Assembly (NCBI RefSeq): GCF_004342985.1
Contig: NZ_SMBO01000001.1
Span: 124,001-188,000 of the forward strand
Length of the DNA stretch: 64,000 nucleotides
Source: Novosphingobium sp. PhB57
GTDB lineage: Bacteria; Pseudomonadota; Alphaproteobacteria; Sphingomonadales; Sphingomonadaceae
Reading direction: 5' to 3'
Part shown: in pieces, positions 33,431-42,117 of the stretch
How the letters are laid out: each line of letters opens with the position of its first letter
How positions within the stretch are numbered: the stretch's first letter is position 1
Position numbers and translations under genes: made by a program
The notes under the pieces: model-generated
Databases searched by the model: none
What the model saw: the letters and a program-made list of their open reading frames with translations, nothing else
What the model was told of the DNA's origin: nothing

Positions 33431-35998
33431 TTACCCTTCGTGCAGCCGGGCGATGGCCGCGCGCACTTCGCGTTCGCCGTAAGGCTTGGTGACCACGGGC
33501 ACGCCCTTGAACAGGCCGGACATCAGCGATCGCTCGCCATAGCCGCTGGCGAAGATGAAGGGCACGCCGCGCTCCGCAAGCGCCTGCGCCACCGGCTCGC
33601 TGGTTTCCCGGCCGAGGTTGACGTCGAGCATGGCGAAGGAGACTTCCCCGGTCTCGATCAGCGCCATCGCCGGCTGGATCGAACCGGCGACGCGGCAGTC
33701 CTGGAAGCCTATGTCGCGCAGCAGGTCCTCCGCTTCCATGGCGATGATGATGTTGTCTTCCACCACCAGGGCGATGCCGTTCTGGAGCGCGCCGGTGAGG
33801 TCCGCGCCGTCCGCAGGTGCGGGGCCGGGGCGCAGTTCGGACGGGCTGGGCGTCTCGAAGCTGGCGACATGGTCCGCGGGCAGGAGGAACAGCGCCTTCA
33901 TCCCCTCCCTGGGGTAGATCACCGAGGCGGATCCACCCAGTTCGTGCGGGATAGTGCGCTCAATGATGGTGGAGCCGAAGCCGCGCCGGGTGGGCGTGGC
34001 GACGGGCGGACCACCGGCTTCGCGCCAGTCGATCTCCAGCGAGCCGTCGTCGCCGCGGTCGAGCGTGACCGTCACGGTCCCGCGCGGATCGGACAGGGCG
34101 CCGTACTTGCACGAATTGGTCATCAGCTCATGGAACACCAGCGCCAGCGTCGTGAAGGCGCTGGGTGCGACCAGCGCGTCGGGGCCGTCGATCACCACGC
34201 GGTCGGCGCTGTCGCTGGCATAAGCGGCGGTCTCGGTACGAATGAGGTCGTAGATCGAGGACGGCGTCCAGTCCTTCTGCGTCACCTGATCGTGCGCGCG
34301 GGCGAGGGCGTGGATGCGGCTGCCGACGATATCGGCGAATTCGTCGATCGTCGCGGCGCCCTCCTTGCTCTGCGCCACCAGGCCGCGGATCAGGTTGAGG
34401 ATATTGCGCACGCGGTGGTTCAGCTCCGCGATCAGCATGTCCTGCTGGCGAGTGGCCTGCTCACGCTCGACATGGGCGGCATCGGACAGACGCAGCACGA
34501 CTTCGAGCAGGGTGATGCGCAAGGCTTCGGCGGCGAGAACTTCTTCCTCGGCCCAGGGCAGGGAGAAGCCGCGGCGTTCCTCCTTCCAGATCTCGAAGCT
34601 CTTGCGCGGCGTCAGGCGCGCGCCGTTGGGGCCAAGCTCGACCGCCTTTTCCGGGTTTCCGGCCCATTTGACCTCGCGTACTTGCTCCTGGCGGAACAGG
34701 ACGATGTAGTCGCGCGGGGAGCGGCTGACCGGCAGCGCCAGCAGCCCCGCGGCCTTGTCCAGCCATTCGCGGGCAGGCTCGAAGACCGCGCCGATGGAAT
34801 CGGTGGACCAGATCGTGCTGGCGCCGGCGGTGTTGAGGAAGCGGGCGAGTTCGGCGAACTGCTGCTCGCCGGGCGCGGCGCCGTGGGTCATGAAGCGTCC
34901 GTCCACCCAGCCGATCGCGCCGTCGAAGGGGATCACGCGGCCGATCGATTCCGAGAAGTCCTCGAAAGCCTCCAGCAGCGACCCGCCACCCGCGACCCGC
35001 GACATCATCTCGTCGTGAAGCCGCATCGAGGCTGCGCGCTGTTCCAGCGCGAAGTCGGTTTCCTTCTGCTCCAGCAGATAGGCGAAGAACTCGCCGAACA
35101 GCTCGCTGGCGGTGCGGACCGAGTAGGACAGACGCAGCGGCGAATAGTGATGGCAGGCCATCAGCCCCCAGAGCTTGCCGCGCCGCATGATCGAAACCGA
35201 CATCGATGCCTTCACGCCCATGTTGCGCAGGTATTCGATGTGGATCGGCGAAACCGCGCGCAGGCCCGACATGGACAAGTCGAGCGGGTCGCCATTGGGG
35301 TCGGTCACCGGATGGATCGCCACGGTGGGGTCGTCGATGTCGCTGATGATGCGCAGCAGGTTCCGGGTGTAGAGCCGGCGTGCCTGCGCGGGAATGTCGG
35401 ACGCGGGGAAGTGCTGGCCTTTGAAGCTGTCGACCATGCCGTTCAGGCTTTCGGCGATCACTTCGCCGGCGCCGTCGTTCTCGAAGCGGTAGACCATCAC
35501 CCGGTCGAACCCGGTCAGCCCGCGCAAGTGGCGGGCGGCGTTGGTGCAGAGCTGCTCGATCGAGGTGGCCTGGCGCAGCCGGTCGATCATCGGGCGCACG
35601 TAGCTCACGAAGTCGCGGCGGCGGCCGCCTTCGTGCGGCTCGATCTCCAGCACGTAGGACCGGCCGGAGACGTGGATCGCCATGTCGAACAGGCGGCCAT
35701 CGCCGCGCAGGTCCACCTCGAAGACGCGCTCCACCGCGCTCGCCCCGCCCAGCACCTGCAGGCGCGAGCGGATGTCGTGCATGGCGGCGGGGGACAGGAA
35801 CTGCATGGCTGGCAGACCGACCAGTTCACGCGGCGCGATGCCGAACAGCTCCGCGCAGTTGAGCGAGACGTGGTTGATGATCCAGTCGCTGGAGAACGAC
35901 AGGAGCCATCCGAAGCTCTGGATACGGCCGATGACGTGGATCGGTTCGAGATCGCAGGTGGTGAGGTCGACCTGGGGCATGTCGTCAGCCACGAACAT
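33431..35998 (-). CDS. bphP: Bacteriophytochrome with HWE kinase and receiver
   Basis: An 855-residue red/far-red photoreceptor. PAS (about 10-120) carries the biliverdin-binding Cys15 in LTTCDLEPIHVIG. GAF (about 140-310) has the FPASDIPAQARRLY motif. PHY (about 325-505) has the tongue PRKSF. The HWE kinase domain has His528 in ELNHRVRN and WREAGGPP. The C-terminal receiver (about 735-850) has an Asp in AMLDVNLG and the FASGYGE segment. The gene overlaps the end of the heme oxygenase gene that makes its chromophore by 14 bases. HWE kinases often feed PhyR, suggesting light input to the nearby stress system. Confidence 0.93.
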   Translation of the reverse strand: MFVADDMPQVDLTTCDLEPIHVIGRIQSFGWLLSFSSDWIINHVSLNCAELFGIAPRELVGLPAMQFLSPAAMHDIRSRLQVLGGASAVERVFEVDLRGDGRLFDMAIHVSGRSYVLEIEPHEGGRRRDFVSYVRPMIDRLRQATSIEQLCTNAARHLRGLTGFDRVMVYRFENDGAGEVIAESLNGMVDSFKGQHFPASDIPAQARRLYTRNLLRIISDIDDPTVAIHPVTDPNGDPLDLSMSGLRAVSPIHIEYLRNMGVKASMSVSIMRRGKLWGLMACHHYSPLRLSYSVRTASELFGEFFAYLLEQKETDFALEQRAASMRLHDEMMSRVAGGGSLLEAFEDFSESIGRVIPFDGAIGWVDGRFMTHGAAPGEQQFAELARFLNTAGASTIWSTDSIGAVFEPAREWLDKAAGLLALPVSRSPRDYIVLFRQEQVREVKWAGNPEKAVELGPNGARLTPRKSFEIWKEERRGFSLPWAEEEVLAAEALRITLLEVVLRLSDAAHVEREQATRQQDMLIAELNHRVRNILNLIRGLVAQSKEGAATIDEFADIVGSRIHALARAHDQVTQKDWTPSSIYDLIRTETAAYASDSADRVVIDGPDALVAPSAFTTLALVFHELMTNSCKYGALSDPRGTVTVTLDRGDDGSLEIDWREAGGPPVATPTRRGFGSTIIERTIPHELGGSASVIYPREGMKALFLLPADHVASFETPSPSELRPGPAPADGADLTGALQNGIALVVEDNIIIAMEAEDLLRDIGFQDCRVAGSIQPAMALIETGEVSFAMLDVNLGRETSEPVAQALAERGVPFIFASGYGERSLMSGLFKGVPVVTKPYGEREVRAAIARLHEG

Positions 35999-36626
35999 CG
36001 CCTTCCGGTACCGGAGCCGCGCCTTGCGCAAGATCGAAGGCCTGCGCGAAAGTGGCGAAGGCACTGCGGGCGGCCGAGACCGCCGCCTGGCCCTCCAGGG
36101 TCCCGGCGCGCTGCGCCTTGAGCCAGGGCACCAGCACCTTCCACAGGCCGTGGCCTGCCTCGTCCTCCATATAGCGCGAGGGCGTGCCATGCGCGCGGCC
36201 CCAATAGCCTTCGCGGCGGATTACCGTCATGCCCAGTCGCGATCCGGCGACGACGTAGCAGGTGCCTGCGGCTCCGGCATCGGTGGCTCCGGCATCAGGG
36301 GCTGGCGCACCGCGTGCCGCGTCGTCAGGCGTGGGGAGCGCCGCAAGGGGCGCGGCATCCATGCCCAGTTCGGCAAGGTCGGCCCGCAGCATGGCGGGAT
36401 AGTCCGGGATGGACTGGCCCAGCACCGTCTCCGCGAAATGGCGGACGACGGGAAATAGCGGCGCAAGGCCGATGGCATGGGCGGCCAGGAAGCGCGCCTG
36501 CTCTTCGCGGCGGCTCAGGTCGAGCGAGCCGAAAGCACTGTCGAGCCCTTCGTGAGCCGGAGCGGTGGCGCCGCGCAGGGCAGCCAGCAGGTCGGCTTCT
36601 TGGGCAGTCAGGTCCTCGGTCCGCAT
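35985..36626 (-). CDS. bphO: Heme oxygenase for biliverdin synthesis
   Basis: A 213-residue heme oxygenase that opens heme to biliverdin, the phytochrome chromophore, releasing iron and CO. The proximal histidine is likely His25 in APAHEGLDSAFG. The distal helix is represented by TCYVVAGSRLGMTVI, a YVxxGSxxG-type segment. An Ala/Pro/Asp-rich loop (about residues 95-118) interrupts the usual spacing. It is upstream of bphP and overlaps it by 14 bases. ATG at 36626 is preceded by TTG; the ATG is preferred. Confidence 0.85.
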   Translation of the reverse strand: MRTEDLTAQEADLLAALRGATAPAHEGLDSAFGSLDLSRREEQARFLAAHAIGLAPLFPVVRHFAETVLGQSIPDYPAMLRADLAELGMDAAPLAALPTPDDAARGAPAPDAGATDAGAAGTCYVVAGSRLGMTVIRREGYWGRAHGTPSRYMEDEAGHGLWKVLVPWLKAQRAGTLEGQAAVSAARSAFATFAQAFDLAQGAAPVPEGDVRG

Positions 36627-36968
36627 CAATTCGTTCGCCTAAAAGGAAATATCTACAAGCACTTGGTTCAGGATGCGCGAGCGTCGCCCGGGCGCGCCTG
36701 CATACGGGACGTGCTTAAGCACAAGGATGCCCCGACGCGCCAGCATTTGTGCGCCTCGCGCCTTTGCCCCGCCCTTTTGTCCTGGCACATCCCGTCCCAA
36801 CACCCCGTGCCCCGCGCATCTTGCGAGGCATCACAACTCCGGCACTGGAGAAATGTTCCTCCGTAACGCTTTAACGGCCCGGCGCCCCTGCGTCTGTTCA
36901 CTTCTGTACGCGGCCCAAGGGAACCGCAAGCGGCCAGCCGCATTACTGGCCTTAAGGCGCGGGAGAAT
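36627..36968. other. Divergent intergenic region bphO / Crp-family gene
   Basis: This 342-base stretch must hold the promoters of bphO-bphP and of the regulator gene. I find no FNR-like TTGAT-N4-ATCAA site, no perfect EcfG promoter and no stable hairpin. Small open frames have no coding support. Confidence 0.4.
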
Positions 36969-37727
36969 ATGGTGAGTTATATCAGGGAGCCGATGAAAAT
37001 GGCCGTCCAGTCGGGCCACGAGCAGAGCGATCTTCTCGCTGCCCTGAGGCCGGCGGATTTCGCCCTGCTCGAACCCCACCTGGCCGAAGTGCAGATGCGG
37101 CCCGGCGAAGTGATCTATCAGCCGGGAGACCCGGTCGATTACTGCTTCCTCCCGCGCGGCGGCGCGATCTGCTCCTATTTCGTCGAACTCGACAGCGGCA
37201 TCTCGGTGGAGACGATCCTGGTGGGCCGCGAAGGCGCGCTGGGCGGGGTGGTGAGCCACGGCAGCCTGCCGGCATATGCGCGCGCCAACGTGCTTCATGG
37301 CGGCCTGTTCTGGCGCATCCCCACGCGCCAGCTCGATGACGTGAAAAGCCGCTCCCCGTCGGTCGCCAGCCTGTTCGCGCGCTATGCGGACTGCGTCATG
37401 GCGCAAGTGTTCCAGTCGATCGCCTGCAACGCGGTCCACACCATCGAGGAACGCGCCGCCAAGTGGCTGATCGCCGCGGTGGACCGGATCGGCCGCAACG
37501 ACGTGACGATGACCCAGGAACAGCTCGCCTCGATGATGGGGATCGGGCGCAGCTATGCCAGCCGCGTGCTGCAGCGCTTCAAGCGCGAGGGGCTGGTGCG
37601 GACCCGGCGCGGCGGGATCCATGTCGCGGACCGTGAAAGCCTGAGCGAGAAGGCCTGTTCGTGCAACGAGCACGTTGCCGCGCATTTCGAGAAAGTGCTG
37701 GGCGGGGTCTACCCGAAAGAGGACTGA
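36969..37727 (+). CDS. Crp/Fnr family transcription regulator
   Basis: A 252-residue regulator with an N-terminal cyclic-nucleotide-binding-like barrel (PGEVIYQPGDPVDYCFLPRGG, VETILVGREGALGG) and a C-terminal winged helix of the Crp type (MTQEQLASMMGIGRSYASRVL, FKREGLVRTRRGGIHVAD). There is no N-terminal cysteine cluster as in FNR, so the signal is unlikely to be an iron-sulphur centre. Such sphingomonad members resemble sensors of unknown ligand. Cysteines near the C-terminus (KACSCNEH) are noteworthy. ATG at 36999 is an alternative start with better GGGAG spacing. Confidence 0.88.
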   Translation: MVSYIREPMKMAVQSGHEQSDLLAALRPADFALLEPHLAEVQMRPGEVIYQPGDPVDYCFLPRGGAICSYFVELDSGISVETILVGREGALGGVVSHGSLPAYARANVLHGGLFWRIPTRQLDDVKSRSPSVASLFARYADCVMAQVFQSIACNAVHTIEERAAKWLIAAVDRIGRNDVTMTQEQLASMMGIGRSYASRVLQRFKREGLVRTRRGGIHVADRESLSEKACSCNEHVAAHFEKVLGGVYPKED

Positions 37728-37846
37728 GCGCGAAAGAGAATGGCTTGTCCGCCGCGCCGGTGATCCCCCAAGAAATACCGCAATCGCCTCCGTAATCGAG
37801 CAAAGTTGCCGGCGTTCTGCTGCAACACGGAGTCATGTCGTGAAAT

Positions 37847-37868
37847 AGACATCGAAGTGACATCGAAT
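37847..37868 (+). promoter_or_regulatory. Possible Pho box upstream of the PhoX-like gene
   Basis: Direct repeat GACATCGAA at 37848-37856 and 37859-37867, period 11 bases, which gives TGTCA-N6-TGTCT on the other strand. This is the spacing of PhoB sites. It lies 69 bases before the phosphatase start. It is a two-repeat match only. Confidence 0.45.
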
Positions 37869-37936
37869 TTGCGCTCAATTGCCATGAAGCGCTCTTAGCT
37901 ACCCCTGTGCGAATGTCACAAGAACAGGGGCACACC

Positions 37937-40405
37937 ATGACTGAAGGGCTTCCCGCCAACGGCTATACCGATGGCGATGTCGATACGAATCCAACTACCG
38001 AGCGCTCGCTGGAGAGCATGGCCGCGGAGCGTTACTCGCGCCGCCAGGCCCTGTTCCGCGGCGCCGGCGCCACGACCATGGCCTTCATGGGCACGGCCCT
38101 GCTGGCCGCCTGCGGCGATGACGACAACGAAAACACCGTTTCGGTCAGCGCCGGCGCCAATGCCGCGACCAGCGCCGGCCGCGTCGTCACGCTGACCGGC
38201 ACGCCCGAGAACGGCTTCGGCGGCTTTGCCACCGGCTGGGCCCAGACGTCCGGCACCGCCGTGACCCTCACCGGCACCGGCTCCACCGTCAGCTTCCTCG
38301 CCCCGGCCGTGAGCGCCGCCAGCGATCTGGTCTTCACGTTCTCGGCCACCAGCGTGACCGGCGAAGTGCGCACCGCCACCACCACCGTGCGCGTCTCGCC
38401 GGCGGTGCTCGGCTTTGCCGCCGTCGCTCATAGCCTGGAAGACAGCGTCAAGGTGCCCTCGGGCTATTCGGTCACCGTGATGACCCGCCTTGGCGACCCG
38501 CTCGCCACCGGTGTTTCGGCTTATGCCAACGACGGTTCGGACAGCAACTTCGCCCAGCGCATCGGCGATCACGGCGACGCGCTGCACTTCTTCGGCCTCT
38601 CGGCCGCCGGCGGACGCGACGATGCCAGCTCGACCCGCGGTCTCATGGTGCAGAACCACGAGAACCTGAACGTCCAGTACCTCCATCCGAACGGCCCCAC
38701 GAACGTTTCCACCGGCCCGCGCCCGGCTGCCGAAGCGCTCAAGGAAATCGAGGCCCACGGCGTCTCGGTGTCGGAATATGTCGATGCCGGAAGCCGCAAG
38801 TGGTCCTATGTGCCCACCGGCAGCTTCAATCGCCGCATCACCCCGAACACGCCGATGAGCTTCCACGGTCCGGCAGCCGGTTCGGCGATGCTGGTCACGG
38901 CTTACTCGACCAATGGGTCGATCGGCCGCGGCACCATCAACAACTGCGCCAACGGCATCACGCCCTGGGCCACCAACCTCACGTGCGAGGAAAACTGGGC
39001 CGGTTACTTCCGCCGCGACGCAGCGGACGACGCCAAGCGCAGCGTTCGCGAAATGACCGCGCTTGCCCGTTTCGGCGTCACCAGCCGCACCGGCAGCTAT
39101 GCCTGGTCGTTCGCCGATTCGGCCGACTCGATCTACACCAAGTGGAATGCGACCATCATCGGCGCCAGCGCGGCCGAAGACTATCGCAACGAGCCCAACC
39201 AGTACGGCTGGGTGGTCGAGATCGATCCCTACGATCCCAAATCGACCCCGCGCAAGCGCACGGCACTGGGCCGCTGCGGCCATGAAGGCGCCTTCGTTCG
39301 CGCCGTCGATGGCCAGAAGCTGGGCGTCTACATGGGCGACGACTCGCGCCGCGAATACCTCTATAAGTTCGTGTCCTCGGCCACTTACGCCGCAGCCGAT
39401 GCCGCCACGACCAGCCGCCTGGCCATGGGCGACAAGTACCTCGATGCCGGCACGCTCTACGTCGCCAAGTTCAATGCCGACGGTTCCGGCCAGTGGCTGC
39501 CCATGGTCTTCGGTTCGGTGCCGAACCGTGCGGCCGTGGGCACGACCCCGGAATATGTCTTCGCCGACCAGGCCGACATTCTCGTCAACACCCGCCTGGC
39601 CGCCGACGCGCTCGGCGCCACGCCGATGGACCGTCCGGAATGGACTGCCGGCAACCCGGTGACCGGTGAGATCTACCTCACCCTCACCAACAACAATGCC
39701 GCCGGCCGTCCGCTCACCGGCACCGACGCTGCCAACCCGCGCCACTACAACGACCCCAAGGGTTCGTCGAACACCGCGCAGTACGGCAACCCCAACGGCC
39801 ACATCGTCCGCCTGCGCGAAGACGGCGACACCACGGCCGCGCTCACCTTCAAGTGGGACATCTACCTGTTCGGCGCGGATGCCGCCGACGCCGGGGCCAA
39901 CGTCAACATCTCGGGCCTGACTGCCGACAACGACTTCTCCAGCCCGGACGGTTGCTACTTCTCGCGCGCAACCAATGCGGCAGGCCAGTTCAATCCGGTG
40001 CTCTGGATCGAAACGGACGACGGCGCGATGACCGATCGCACCAACTGCATGCTGCTGGCGGCCATTCCCGGCCATGTCGGAGACGGCGGCGCGAAAACGA
40101 TCACCAACACCGGCTCCACCGGCGCCACCGCCACCCAGGCGACCATCGTTGGCGCGGCAGCGACCGCAGCGAACCTGCGCCGCTTCCTCGTCGGACCGGT
40201 CCAGTGCGAGATCACCGGCATCGACATGACGCCGGACGGCCGCACGCTCTTCGTCGGCATCCAGCACCCGGGCGAGGACGGCACCCCGGCCGCGCCGTCG
40301 AGCCACTGGCCCGACAGCCAGACGGGCGCGGCGGCTGCCACCGTGCGTCCGCGCTCGGCGATCGTTGCGATCACCAAGGATGACGGAGGCGTTATCGCTC
40401 TGTGA
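37937..40405 (+). CDS. PhoX-like (DUF839) alkaline phosphatase, Tat exported
   Basis: An 822-residue protein with a twin-arginine signal (YSRRQALFRGAGATTMAFMG) ending in a lipobox-like LAAC. An Ig-like Ser/Thr-rich segment follows (about 70-165), then the DUF839/PhoX beta-propeller. Family markers are GLMVQNHENLNVQYLHP, LTCEENWAGYF, HEGAFVRAVDG and WIETDDGAMTDRTNCMLL. PhoX enzymes release phosphate from esters using Ca and Fe. Substrates here are unproven. The Pho-box-like repeat upstream fits phosphate control. ATG at 37937 is favoured over 37907. The last codons are partly duplicated after the stop. Confidence 0.88.
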   Translation: MTEGLPANGYTDGDVDTNPTTERSLESMAAERYSRRQALFRGAGATTMAFMGTALLAACGDDDNENTVSVSAGANAATSAGRVVTLTGTPENGFGGFATGWAQTSGTAVTLTGTGSTVSFLAPAVSAASDLVFTFSATSVTGEVRTATTTVRVSPAVLGFAAVAHSLEDSVKVPSGYSVTVMTRLGDPLATGVSAYANDGSDSNFAQRIGDHGDALHFFGLSAAGGRDDASSTRGLMVQNHENLNVQYLHPNGPTNVSTGPRPAAEALKEIEAHGVSVSEYVDAGSRKWSYVPTGSFNRRITPNTPMSFHGPAAGSAMLVTAYSTNGSIGRGTINNCANGITPWATNLTCEENWAGYFRRDAADDAKRSVREMTALARFGVTSRTGSYAWSFADSADSIYTKWNATIIGASAAEDYRNEPNQYGWVVEIDPYDPKSTPRKRTALGRCGHEGAFVRAVDGQKLGVYMGDDSRREYLYKFVSSATYAAADAATTSRLAMGDKYLDAGTLYVAKFNADGSGQWLPMVFGSVPNRAAVGTTPEYVFADQADILVNTRLAADALGATPMDRPEWTAGNPVTGEIYLTLTNNNAAGRPLTGTDAANPRHYNDPKGSSNTAQYGNPNGHIVRLREDGDTTAALTFKWDIYLFGADAADAGANVNISGLTADNDFSSPDGCYFSRATNAAGQFNPVLWIETDDGAMTDRTNCMLLAAIPGHVGDGGAKTITNTGSTGATATQATIVGAAATAANLRRFLVGPVQCEITGIDMTPDGRTLFVGIQHPGEDGTPAAPSSHWPDSQTGAAAATVRPRSAIVAITKDDGGVIAL

Positions 40406-40433
40406 GCGATGATGGGGGCGCTATCGCGCTCTG
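40379..40433 (+). repeat. Partial tandem duplication of the phosphatase 3' end
   Basis: The last 24 bases before the stop (40379-40402) recur with a few changes at 40408-40433, just after the stop. It looks like a short slipped-strand duplication. Confidence 0.65.
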
Positions 40434-40457
40434 ACGGAAATCCTTTAGCGATCGAGG

Positions 40458-40490
40458 GAGGAGGGGACGCAGCGCGTCTCCTCCTCTTTT
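40458..40490 (+). terminator. Rho-independent terminator
   Basis: A 13-bp stem GAGGAGGGGACGC / GCGTCTCCTCCTC with a three-base loop, followed by TTTT, 53 bases after the phosphatase gene. Confidence 0.85.
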
Positions 40491-40607
40491 CGTTCAGGGG
40501 GCAGCTTCGGTCGTATCGCCCCGGCGTTGCGCCGAGGGGATACTGCCGCTGGAACTGGTGCCCGCGATGGCTTAATGAACAGTCCTGTTGATAACAGGAG
40601 AGGCCGC

Positions 40608-42050
40608 GTGAAAGAGACGGGCAAGCCGCAATATGGCAATGGGCAAGCAAGCACCAGGACCACGCTGACCGCGCAGGACATGGACGAGGAACGTCTCGCC
40701 ACCTACCCCACCACCGCCTTCCTTTCGAAGGACTACCTTGCCGCGGAAAAGACTCTGCTCTGGCCCAAGGTCTGGCAGATGGTGGAGCGCGAGAGCGACC
40801 TGCCGAATCCCGGCGACTGGATGACATACGACGTCGCGGACGAATCGATCATCGTCCTGCGGGGGGATGACGGCAGCCTGCGCGCCTTCCACAATGTCTG
40901 CCCGCACCGCGGCCGCCAGCTCGTCTCGGTGCCGTCGATGCTGCCCGGCAAGGTCCACGACGTGCGCGGCAACAACCGCAAGAGCTTCGTCTGCGGCTTC
41001 CACGGCTGGACGTTCGACCTTGACGGCAAGAACACCTACATCCTCGACCCGCAGGACTGGCAGAACAAGCTGACGCCGGAGATGACCTGCCTGTCGGACG
41101 TGCAGGTCGATACCTGGGGCGGCTACATCTACATCAGCATGGACCCCGATGCGGTGCCGCTGAAGGAATGGATGGGCCGCGCGGGCGAGATCCTGGACCA
41201 TTTCGACCTGGCCGGCATGCACTACAAGTGGCGCCAGTGGGCGATCTACGACTGCAACTGGAAGACCGCGATCGAGGCGTTCCTGGAACCCTACCACGTC
41301 GCCGGCACGCATACGCAGCTGCTCGCTTATGGCGACTACTATGCGCTGTCGAAGCAGTACGGGCTGCACTCGGTCTCCAGCTACGACACCCGCGACAGCA
41401 AGTTCCAGATGAGCGAAAGCGCCGGCACCACCCGCGCCGGCAAGGGCGACGACGCGCGCGTCTCCACTTACGAACTCATCCGCGAAAACTACGAAACGGT
41501 GAACTACTCCGCCTCCACCGAAACGCTGGTCAATGCCGCCAGCCGCCTGGTGGACGAATTGCCCGACACCGCCACGCCCGGCGAGATCATCGCTCACTGG
41601 CTGAAGTCCGCCCGTGCCGACGATGCCGCGCGCGGGGTGGTCTGGCCGGACGTCCCGCCGGAGATCAAGAAAGAGGGCGGTCTCGCCTGGGGCCTGTTCC
41701 CCAACCAGAACATCCTCCACGGCGAGACTTTCGCGCTCTGCTACCGCGTGCGTCCTTACGGCGACGATCCGGACAAGTGCGTCTTCGAAAGCTACGCCCT
41801 CGAACGCTTCCCTGATGGCGAGGCGCCGGAAACCGAATGGACTTATGCCGACCCGATCGGCGAGAACTGGGGTTCGGTTCTGGCGCAGGACTTCTCGAAC
41901 ATGCAGTTCGTGCAGAAGGGCATGAAGTCCAGCGGCTTCCGCGGCCCGCTGCCCAACCCGCACCAGGAGCAGAAGGTCATCAACCTCCACCGCAACCTGG
42001 CCAATTTCATGGACGGCATGGGCGCGCCGACGCGGCTGGAAGTGAAGTAA
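40608..42050 (+). CDS. Rieske-type aromatic ring-hydroxylating oxygenase alpha subunit
   Basis: A 480-residue oxygenase with an N-terminal Rieske [2Fe-2S] centre (CPH near residue 98 and CGFH) and a C-terminal catalytic domain with the mononuclear iron ligands in EPYHVAGTH. The gap between the two Rieske motifs is 28 residues, longer than the usual 15-17. No ferredoxin, reductase or beta subunit lies next to it, so it relies on partners elsewhere. The substrate is unknown. GTG at 40608 has AGGAGAGG upstream; ATG 40575 is also in frame. A strong bidirectional terminator follows. Confidence 0.88.
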   Translation: MKETGKPQYGNGQASTRTTLTAQDMDEERLATYPTTAFLSKDYLAAEKTLLWPKVWQMVERESDLPNPGDWMTYDVADESIIVLRGDDGSLRAFHNVCPHRGRQLVSVPSMLPGKVHDVRGNNRKSFVCGFHGWTFDLDGKNTYILDPQDWQNKLTPEMTCLSDVQVDTWGGYIYISMDPDAVPLKEWMGRAGEILDHFDLAGMHYKWRQWAIYDCNWKTAIEAFLEPYHVAGTHTQLLAYGDYYALSKQYGLHSVSSYDTRDSKFQMSESAGTTRAGKGDDARVSTYELIRENYETVNYSASTETLVNAASRLVDELPDTATPGEIIAHWLKSARADDAARGVVWPDVPPEIKKEGGLAWGLFPNQNILHGETFALCYRVRPYGDDPDKCVFESYALERFPDGEAPETEWTYADPIGENWGSVLAQDFSNMQFVQKGMKSSGFRGPLPNPHQEQKVINLHRNLANFMDGMGAPTRLEVK

Positions 42051-42064
42051 GCCGGAAGCGCGGC

Positions 42065-42110
42065 AAAAAGCCCGTCGTCCCGGAACGGTTCCGGGACGAC
42101 GGGCTTTTTG
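42065..42110. terminator. Bidirectional terminator / REP-like palindrome
   Basis: A near-perfect palindrome: AAAAAGCCCGTCGTCCCGGAA pairs with its complement around a 3-base loop, giving A/T runs at both ends (5 A before, 5 T after). It sits between convergent genes, so it can stop both. The core CGTCGTCCCGGA also occurs after dapA (60916). Confidence 0.85.
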
Positions 42111-42117
42111 CGCGCGT

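Noticed and set aside
33440..36121. An 893-residue open frame on the plus strand
   Set aside because: It is the mirror of the phytochrome gene, with low-complexity Arg/Gln/His-rich sequence.
36918..36944. A GGAAC followed after 16 bases by CATT upstream of the Crp-family gene
   Set aside because: The mismatch is in the conserved GTT of the -10, so I do not call it an EcfG promoter.
37916..40306. A 796-residue minus-strand frame across the phosphatase gene
   Set aside because: Shadow of the sense gene with skewed composition and no motif.
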